Positions 55,787 through 64,000 of a DNA stretch of 64,000 nucleotides are shown piece by piece; position 1 is the stretch's first letter, and each line of letters starts with the position of its first letter. The translations under genes and the position numbers were made by a program. The DNA comes from Isoetes taiwanensis (lineage: Eukaryota > Streptophyta > Lycopodiopsida > Isoetales > Isoetaceae): the NCBI GenBank assembly GCA_021234155.1, contig JAJEKV010000041.1, forward strand, positions 2,296,447-2,360,446. Reading direction: 5' to 3'. The notes beneath the pieces were generated by a model. That model saw nothing but the letters and a program-made list of their open reading frames with translations. It ran no database searches and was not told where the DNA came from.

Positions 55787-56160
55787 TGTCCCAATATATC
55801 GATGCCCTTGATTCAATCTACATCGATGTCCTTGCAGCCTTGGAAAGTTTGCTTGGTGACATGGTAAGCGACGTCAAAGTCGCTATGATAAAGTATTCTT
55901 GCTCTTTGGTCTATTCTATTCTATTATATTCCTTGGTGCATTTCTTTCTATATGTTATAGAAGCATTAAAGTGCGTTTATGGTCTTTCTTTTAGGCTCTG
56001 TGGGATTGCAAAAGTATAAGACTTTTGGGGACTTTAAATGATCCATGTTCAATCACTAGTGAGTTTTCACCTAATGGTCAGCTTGTGATGACTGATGAGT
56101 GCACCCATAATTCCCCAAATGCAAATTGGCAATACGTTTTTGTTTGCCATAGTGTTTATT
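55787..56160 (+). CDS. Two orphan exon-like pieces, possibly of a WD-repeat protein
   Basis: Between a TGCTAG acceptor (about 55786) and an ATG|GTAAGC donor (about 55863) an exon would encode QYIDALDSIYIDVLAALESL. After a TTCTTTTAG acceptor (about 55994) another encodes ALWDCKSIRLLGTLNDPC and ITSEFSPNGQLVMTDE, loosely like a WD40 blade (LWD-x-x-S-x-x-LLGTL...FSPNGQLV). The frame stops at about 56161. No start or other exons; could be a gene fragment or chance. Confidence 0.3.
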
Positions 56161-56164
56161 AGTC

Positions 56165-57300
56165 ATGGACGGCTAAAATCAAACAGAAGTAAGGGATTCA
56201 AAGACAATAAGCTCCGAAAAGCTTTATGGAGTTGATTTCGAATTCCTTGCTGCTTTAAATTGTGCGATAAGGGATTTTTTTCGACAGACTTGCAAGTCCA
56301 AAATGTGTATGGAGCTTGAGCCAAATTTTCCCTAGAATGTTCAGTCTCGTTATAGTCGTTTTCATTATTTTTCACCAGATACACAAGCACATTCTAAATA
56401 TTGATTGGGTTAGAAACGACAGTCTAATCACCCAATGATAGCACACGTCCTTAGAACTTTCTCATATCATAGGAAATCAAGTCCCATATTTCAAGAACAT
56501 TTTTAGCGCCATTTCAAAGTTATACAAATCCTCCATTGCAATAGCGAGTCAGCGAAGAGAACCGTCATGATATATAAATTAATTTCCAATACTGACTCCA
56601 TTAAAAGACACTAAATGAGTGAGTTCGGATTATACTTAATGCATCTATAATTACGAAAGCAATAGCATCCCATGCTCTCTAGCGAAACTACAACAAAATC
56701 AATTTTTACCACTTGCACGATGATTATAATGAATGAAAAATGATATATAAGATTGATTCTTGCCACTTGTATAGTGATCACAATGGTGCGCAGTTGTGGA
56801 TACATCAATGAGTCTTCCAATGGGCAACCCATTGATCCATTAGCATCTTATTTCCATGTAATATTTTTCAGAAGGAAAATAAGGGGGTTGGGGAACAAGG
56901 TTTGTGTGACGGAGGGTTGCCCTCCATGACCGGAGGGTGAAGTGGCTTAAATCATAGTTCAAAGTCATGATTAACTGGAATCCATAACCCTGAACATTTG
57001 GGAACAAAATTCTTTGTAGCCAGATGAACTATCTTTATCTTCCAAAATGCAGCCAAAGAGTTTGGCAACCTATAAAATAAAGAACACACGAATTTCAGAA
57101 TTGAGTACAATGATACGGAATAAAGCTTTGCTATTAGGCAAGCAGAAAGCATCCAACATAAATCGAAGCCTGTGAAGCTGCAAACACAAATCGAATATCT
57201 TATTGTTTGGCTGGGTCTTATGGAGCATCTTCACTTGTAAAATATTTTGCAGACTAGACTAAAAAGCTTTAGGCACAAGCTTTTGCATACTATTGTACAA
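56165..57300. other. Non-coding region
   Basis: AT-rich, no ORF with recognisable content, no clear repeats. Confidence 0.5.
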
Positions 57301-57307
57301 TTCAATG

Positions 57308-58711
57308 GATGCATTCCCCATCATCTATGCGGATGATGTAGACCTCTTGGCCCATAGACCCAGGAGGGCATGCGAGGCACACCTAGATGCCCGGACACAT
57401 TCTCGCCAGCGACGGACATGCATGTCAACCGGCCAAGACTAAGGTGGTCCTCATATCCTCCTCACGCCATCCGGCACCTCAGGCACTCACTTATCGGGGC
57501 GGATGGTAGAGGTTACACCCGGCTACAAGTACACGGGGTGGAATTTCCGATCCTCAATGTATTGAGATGCATCCATTAAGCCGGTGTGCCAAGCAGTTGG
57601 AAGGCGCCAGACGCAATGCAAAACAATAGTCATGTGGTCGAAGCCAGATGGATGGGGCCACCCGATCACATTTGTTCCGCACCTTTGGTGGAGCCAGTTC
57701 TTACAGATGGAGTCGAGGTGTGGGGCCCGGTGGTGTCTTTGGCGACTTGGAATGACTTAGAGCAGGTCCAGAAGGCATTTTTGACGCAGGCACTTGGGGT
57801 CAAGCCCTCAGTTCCATATCAGATCTTGTTGCAGGAGAAAGGATTCATGCCCCTGCAGCATGCGGCCCTCGATAGACACATTGTTTATTTCCAGAAGGTG
57901 GCCAGCATGGGCGACACTCGGCTCCCCCACTTAGCTTACGCTGTGGCGATGAGCCCGCAACGACTCAGGGCTTGTTGGAAGGACAAGAGAGCCCAGTGGC
58001 TAAGCGCTAGGCGAACGTAGGACGACATAGGTATATCGGGTATACACGGGCACGGCCGGATGGGTTGAGGGGGTACTTGGACTCTTATTTCCTGGGGAAG
58101 CTCTGGGACCACCATGCTCTGGAACAGGCAAAGGTGGCACACTACAAACAGCACATAAACCCCACCCTGGTTCGAGGCCCACAGCTCTACCTGCGTTCTC
58201 AGTTGCACATGAAGAAGCGCAGGATCATTGCGTCCATTCGAACAGGGGTCCACCATCTTCGACTTGAGACGGGTCGGTGGGTTGGAGAGCCGCCACAGGC
58301 GAGCTTTGTCGGTGTTGCCCAGGGGTTGTTTGAGGATGAAAGCCATGCCTTCGTGAGCTGTCCGACCTATAGTCGATCCGGGCTCGCTACATTCTCTTGG
58401 TGCGACTGGTTCCGCCCTCGCGACGAAGCTACTCAGTACGCCGTCAGTTCGATCCCTTGGCTCCTACCTCCATGAGGTTTTGGATCTGCGGACTCACCTC
58501 TGCCCCCGGGCGCCTACCTGAGGTGCCGGGACTTCATGTGTATATGTATATTTGTACAGCTGCCAGCAGGCTTGTTGCTGCGACAGTTTTTCCCTCCTAA
58601 GAGGGGGTTTTTTAATCCGGGTAGCAACGGGCTTGCTGCACCCGTGTAATTTGGGTCCCATAGGCCGATTGACCTCCACGGACGATAAAAGAACCTTCCT
58701 TCCTTCCTTCC
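57308..58711 (+). mobile_element. 5'-truncated LINE (non-LTR retrotransposon), broken
   Basis: It begins within the RT palm (FPIIYADDVDLLAHRP, the ADD catalytic box). After frame breaks it continues VLTDGVEVWGPVVSLATW, LEQVQKAFLTQALGVK and LLQEKGFMPLQHAALDR (57690-57880), then MKKRRIIASIRTGVHHLRLE and LFEDESHAFVSCPTYSRSG (58210-58385), a degenerate C-terminal Cys/His motif. The 3' region has a stem GGGTAGCAA/TTGCTGCACCC near 58619-58643 and ends in a TTCC repeat (58694-58711). 5' truncation is normal for LINEs. Confidence 0.8.
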
Positions 58712-58933
58712 TATTTCAAATTGTTATTTGCCAGAATGACTACAGTGCATGTATATATTATAGGTCTTGTGATTTTCTTATATGCCTGGTTTGCTGCATC
58801 CAAGCTTGAATAATTGACAAGCAATCTGACTAGATGGTCACCTAAAACTCCGATTCAATCAAGGGGATTATGAATCATGAGAGATTGCACTTGTATGAAG
58901 CATTTTCATCTCTCCATATTCAAAGTATGCCCA
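58712..58933. other. Short spacer between LINE and LTR fragment
   Basis: No feature recognised. Confidence 0.4.
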
Positions 58934-59376
58934 TCTGCAAAGTATGCACAGGAGGGACGGATGGAGTGGTCAACCCTAGCCATTGTCTATAGCCAGCCCC
59001 GCCATTGTTATGACTCGGTCTGCTCTATCTTGAGGCCTAGCCAGCCAGTCATCTTCCTTATGAGTCGGAGCCATGGGTAGGAGCTCTCATGTTTTATGGC
59101 ATAGGATTATCTTCTTTGCAGTTGTGGATATGTGGATGGACTACCCTTCGAGGTAGTATGATGTATTGTTATTGCTAGTTCTGACATTGTTTATGCTTCC
59201 ACTGTGATAGGAGCCCATAGGGGAAGGGCGCGCAAGACACCTTCGTGTCCCCTTCCCGCACTACGGTGATCCCAGAGTGCGGGATAGACGGAGGGCCCGT
59301 GCGGTCGAAGGACCGGATGGGGGATTTCCTGCGGAGTGTACGGCCGGGCGCCGTATATTTAGCAGGGAGCGTCACA
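58934..59376 (+). repeat. Partial LTR related to the gypsy family
   Basis: CTGCAAAGTATGCACAGGAGG, GGATGGAGTGG and the TCGGAGCCATGGGTAGGA region follow the order of the last third of the outer gypsy LTR, ending GAGCGTCACA. Only the 3' part is present, with no internal sequence, so it is a truncated solo LTR of a diverged subfamily. Confidence 0.65.
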
Positions 59377-59764
59377 CATGTTTCTTAAGATGGACAACAA
59401 TACCCATGTTGCATGCTGTCATAACGGAAGCTATATATTAGACCCCGATGATACAAATTTGGATGTATCCGATTCACTCTTTCACTTTTTCTATGATGGT
59501 CCCATAGATATATATCGTGGTGCCATCAATCACTTTACTAATAAAGAAACGTCGTAATAACATGTGGTCCTAAAAATGTGGCAAATACGTCCAAGTGCTT
59601 TGCCATACTAATATCAATAGATTCGTCAACCATAATTTCAAAAATAGGATTCTGCCTAATTATGTTCCATGTGGTTGGCTGTTTTTACATACACGCAACA
59701 GCAATTGAAGCTTTTCAAACTTCGTAAATGTTTCTTCCTTTGCTATCATATATGCACATCTAAA

Positions 59765-60200
59765 GAGTTTGACAAGAGCAATATTAGCTAAAACTCATCC
59801 TTTTTTTTACTACTTCCTCCATAGAATTCTTTCCTTCTACTACCAACCATGATGCAAACTATTGGCCATCACTACTAGCATTCTTAAAAAATACAAAAGT
59901 TCTTACATTCATTGACCCTTGACATCAAATGGACTTTTATTCTTTGAATAAAAGTCCATTTGACTTTTATTCAAGAGTTTGACAAAAGAATAAAAGTCCA
60001 TTTGACTTTTATTCAAGAGTTTGACAAAGAGCAATATTGGCTAAAATTCTTCCCTTTTTTTACTACTTCCTCTATAGAATTCTTTCCTTCTACTACCAAC
60101 CATGATGCAAACTATTGGCCATCACTACTAGCGTTCTCAAAAAATACAAAAGTTTTTACATTCATTGACCCTTGACATCAAATGGACTTTTATTCTTTGT
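59765..60200. repeat. Tandem duplication (about 180 bp, offset about 253) with an inverted-repeat spacer
   Basis: GAGTTTGACAAGAGCAATATT...TTATTCTTTG at 59765-59947 recurs at 60018-60200. Between the copies, AATAAAAGTCCATTT and its complement occur repeatedly (59940-60020), forming a foldback. Non-coding. Confidence 0.75.
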
Positions 60201-60654
60201 GTCCATTTTACAGAATTTACAAAAGACTCACCCATTTTCATAATGGAACTCCAATCGTTATGAATCTCTTACAAGGATCTTGCTGCAGATGTCTGTTCTT
60301 CAAAATCTTTTGCTGCTATCATGATCTTTCTTCTTAGCAATTGGAGTAGAGGCTTCGACATTTGTTTTAGCTCTCCAAATGCAAGACACTTGCAGTATTG
60401 AAGGATGATTTGTTGTGAATTTGTTGCTCTTTTTCTTTGGTCTCATTTTTACCAATCCACACATCCAAAAATATAGTTATCATCTGTAAAAAAAGAGAAG
60501 CAAATGGAAAAATGATTTTACTTTCTTTCTTTCTTCCTTTCCCCTCTTCTTTGTGCGTCTGCTTCTAGGAGAAAAAATGCATCCACAAAATCAAGATGAA
60601 GAGGGCATACTCATTTGTGGGGGCAAATCTGATGCGGTTGAGGGCATTAGTACA

Positions 60655-60770
60655 GGTCCCCTATTCCATTTAGTGTATGCCAACTTTCAATTCCCAAAAA
60701 GGATTATTTTCTATGAAGTTTGTAGCTAGTTGAAAACTGGCAAATTCAATCTAAAGATTCCTGTTATGAA
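60655..60770. repeat. Dispersed repeat shared with 17568-17670
   Basis: Same word order as the copy near the REF/SRPP promoter. The copies are diverged by substitutions and indels. Confidence 0.6.
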
Positions 60771-63700
60771 TTTGAGTGTGATGCAATTCATATATATTTG
60801 GGAAGTTGTAACAATACAGAATCATAGAACCATAATGAAATAATAGAACACTGGAGTAAAGAAACTTTATTCATGCACAAGTGATATGGCAGCACCATTA
60901 ACCACCCAACCGGATCCACTGGGTTATGGAAAAGCACAAGTGCTATGGCAAACAAAAACTCTGGCATCTGGCTTATTGGCCCTCCAGGCTAGTCTCACTA
61001 CTCCAAGTAGCCACAGATCAGAAAGTAATTACAAATCTGTAAAGTCGTTGCAGCAGTAATTTGTGACCCCCTGTCACAAATTCGGTCATTACTCCCTCAT
61101 ACGGATGAACTACGATATGTGCTCCCCAATTCGGAAACTAGACTCCGAGTCGGTTCCAATGAGGTAAAAGGTCGCCGCAATCGGACCTTTGGTTGCTGAG
61201 ATATGTCCAACTGAAGGTTAGGTTCTATTTATAGATCTCTCTGCGACTTTAGCCTTTTTTTGCAGGCAGTTGCCTTTTATATCAAAATATCTCCTTGCCT
61301 TTAATTAGATTACATGACTTATCATATGGGACATTATCTATGATCTTTTTCTCAACCAATAATCATCCCAATGATCATAAATATCAATGGTTCTTCATAC
61401 CCAAATGTTATGTTATCCTATGCCCCTTTATATTATTAGGTGACCTTAGGAATAACATTTACATAGTAATTGCCATAATTCCAATAACCCATTCGCCATG
61501 GACCACTCCCCCGTGCTTGCTCCATATCAATCCATCCCTTCTCCAAAGAGATCGTTCTCGATCGTCCGAGTACACCCCACCCCTTCTCAAGGTGGTTGTT
61601 CCACAATCAATGTGCACCTGGGAGTTTCTTAGACCCTGCGAACTCAGGAAACAGTTCTATATGTTATTGTACTTCCACAATGCCTTATATCTTGGAACCT
61701 TTGCGTCCCTATTCTTTTAATCCCTGCAAAACAACAATTGCATCTCCGCGATACGTTATTATCTTTCGTACCTCCGCGGTACTACTTGATTGTATCTCTA
61801 CGATACAATGTATCTCCGTGATATGGATGCAATTTTGTGAGGCCTATTGTGTTGCAAAAATATATATCTAATGCACTCTTGTTCAAGCCTATTGTGCTGC
61901 AGACACAATTACTGATCTACCAAGAGGCATGCACAATTAGTGCACCATGTTCAGGCCTATTACATTGCAATCGTAATTACCAATCTACCATGGATACACA
62001 CAAGAAATAAAATTTTACTCTTTATTCCACATAGAGAATATCAACTTACAAACTTTACCCATAAGTCTGTCCCATAGGAAACAATTTGAGATTCCGCATC
62101 CAAATTTTGCATCCATATCCTTGACAGGTTGTATATAAAGTGTCCTCCCCAATGCTTAACACTAAACAAACCTGCAAATAAGGTCAAGTGTTAATATAGA
62201 TGACTTCCAAAGTAAAATGTTCATATAAATGACCCCCATGGCAAATCGGCCTCTCAGATCACCGTGATCTGACTCCGCAATCTTAAGCAGGATGCTTTTG
62301 TGGTTCTCCATACTCAGGCTTAAAGGCTAGAATTTACACAGGATCAAATGACCAAGATGAACTTCTAGAGATGGCAAGAGGTTATGGTGGGTATTTGGCT
62401 ATTATGACAAAGCAGAGCTCAATGTTTTGCAGCAGTGGTTTACTTGTCTCCACGACAAGCTATTTGTCTCCATGACAACTCGTCTCCACGTGAGCAAATT
62501 GATTGGCATCATGGACACCAGCAGAAACAAGACACGTATCTCGGAATATCTTATTAGCATCACCACATAGGCCTTGCAGTAACATGGAACTAACGTCCTT
62601 CTTGTTGTAATAAACATGCGCCATACCTTTTAGATGGGTTTTCTTTGACCATTATATAGGATCCATCAGCTGTGCCACAACCCATATAAGACAATCTTGA
62701 TTGCAATTTTTATGTGTAATAGTTATTTTCCCTTTCGGTCAGGAATGTCTAAATAAGGAGAAAGGAGCTTCGATTCATCCATTTTATAATATTCTATCCA
62801 CCTCAAATTTAGAACAATAAAGTCATATTGCCAGGAATGGCATTCAATAAATTTATTGAACATGCACTAATTGGGAAAACCCAAAAAATCTTCGTCCAAA
62901 TTCATTATTTGTTTCATAGCTAAATAAGCAAGCACAATGGACACAAATGTCATCCTTCCCATCTCTTCGTTCATCTTCCTTCGCATCTCAACTGGTGGCT
63001 TCATGAAGTCTAGAATGAACCTGAGAAATATTGATTAAAAGATAATATCATGGGCTATCATAACATTAACTGCCTTCCACAACATTGTTGGCTATCATAG
63101 CAACTACATTAAGAGTTAGAAACTCGTGGTTGCCATTCCATTAATTAGATACAATAATTTAGCACATAGAATCTAGTACACGATATATGCTCCAAATTCT
63201 AAGATAACTATATACATGATATAGAGAAGCGTAATCACTATCCCAATTCATAGAATCAGGAGATAAATATAGATTCTATTCTGATCTATTCATTAATTTA
63301 TAGCAAATATCGAACCTGTGAAGTATGTATTTTGGCATCCAATTGGTTCATCATCACTTTGGCTGTTCCAAGACTACATCAGAAGTTGGCTTCAATTTGA
63401 AATGCCTTACTTTATCTAATCCATTAACAAACATGTATGCTCAAGAATGAAGATACCTAGAAATCGTCCCAATCCAGACTACTTCCCTTAATCATCAAAA
63501 CCAAACTTTGTCAAAACAGATCAGATGTAGATATCATTTTTTTATAAGATAAACAACGCAATTACTACTGAAGAATAAGACCACAAGTTTGAATGGATTA
63601 TTCCATTAATAAATGCTTGATCACCACAACATCATTACTGAGTTGGCAAGTAAGAGCAATTTCCATCTAAATTTTATATGAAATTATTATTCATCAGAAA

Positions 63701-64000
63701 AGCATGGCGTTCCTCCTAACATCAACATTGGAAATTTGGTGTTTTTGCGTTGATTGGAGGAAGAAGAAGCAACTCTTACCCTAGCAAATATAGGCCATGG
63801 AGAAGGTATACGAGATTAAAATTTGGACATCCAGGTTATGAGAGAGAACCAATTTAGAGATTATCATAACTGGACATAAGCTGCTGCTTAAACTCCAACG
63901 TAACTGTTGACCACATACAGAGAAAGATCCAAGTTGCATTAAAGTTCTTAAGTTCCAAAATTTCACTATTTGTTTTTTTTTTATCATTGGATCCAAGCAT
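60771..64000. other. AT-rich non-coding DNA
   Basis: No gene was supported. Local features: a run of related words around ATCTCCGCGATACG / TATCTCTACGATACA at 61740-61830; thrice-repeated CCTATTGTGTTGCA-like words at 61842-61970; and a short resemblance to the internal part of 5S rRNA near 62250-62300 (GACTCCGCA...TTAAGC), too short to call. Confidence 0.4.

Noticed and set aside
62244..62305. Similarity to the internal control region of 5S rRNA
   Set aside because: Only about 40 bases match loosely with gaps. There is no full 120-nt gene and no T-run terminator, so it is at most an old 5S-derived fragment.

Overview
The window looks like nuclear DNA of a land plant with a large, repeat-rich genome. 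The evidence is a three-exon REF/SRPP-type gene, plant-style introns, retrotransposon primer sites complementary to initiator tRNA-Met, and CACTA, Ty1/copia, Ty3/gypsy, MULE-like and LINE remnants. A fern or other seed-free vascular plant is my guess, not shown by the sequence. Nothing suggests bacterial or organellar DNA.

Layout. 1-956 is the right end of a CACTA element, inserted in a minus-strand DUF7869-like transposon pseudogene (957-3487). 3590-4700 holds an AACCATA-rich stretch, G-box motifs and a few orphan exon-like pieces. 4800-12300 is an unusual locus: five covarying hairpins (5127-6092), many copies of a CG-rich palindrome, a divergent gene pair (DUF8039-like, minus; a DGQH-motif gene, plus), an FCP1/HAD-phosphatase-like ORF and a Cys/His-rich ORF. 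12345-14054 is an intact copia RT/RNase H ORF. 16089-17300 is the one convincing ordinary host gene (REF/SRPP family, minus strand).

17972-25186 is a small gag-only copia element that has been invaded by a minus-strand, pol-less LTR element (19418-24976). 26564-52944 is a Ty3/gypsy chromovirus (plus strand) whose 5' LTR was split by a second element of the same family in the opposite orientation (26877-39991). Target-site duplications support each insertion. 53230-54996 is a SWIM-zinc-finger MULE-like transposase relic, 57308-58711 a 5'-truncated LINE, and 58934-59376 a partial LTR. 59400-64000 is AT-rich with short duplications and no gene I can support.

The main discovery is in the 5' leaders of the three related LTR elements. 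Each carries, ahead of gag, an ORF for a centromeric-type histone H3 (CENH3-like). The inner gypsy copy starts MARTKQTAK. The fold regions contain ALKEIRHF...LIP, LQEAAEQKLVQHFED and HAKRVTLMR. This ORF lies between two pairs of about 60-nt hairpins, and the four-hairpin layout recurs in all three elements although the stem sequences differ. A second leader ORF in the gypsy elements has a possible H2B-like histone fold. The pol-less element has lost reverse transcriptase and integrase but still carries the histone fold and its hairpins. I infer a lineage of retrotransposons that captured a CENH3 gene and keeps it as a cargo or targeting factor. All three histone ORFs are interrupted. Much of the LTR divergence is short indels near CAG/CTG/CCG, so some frameshifts may be assembly errors rather than decay.
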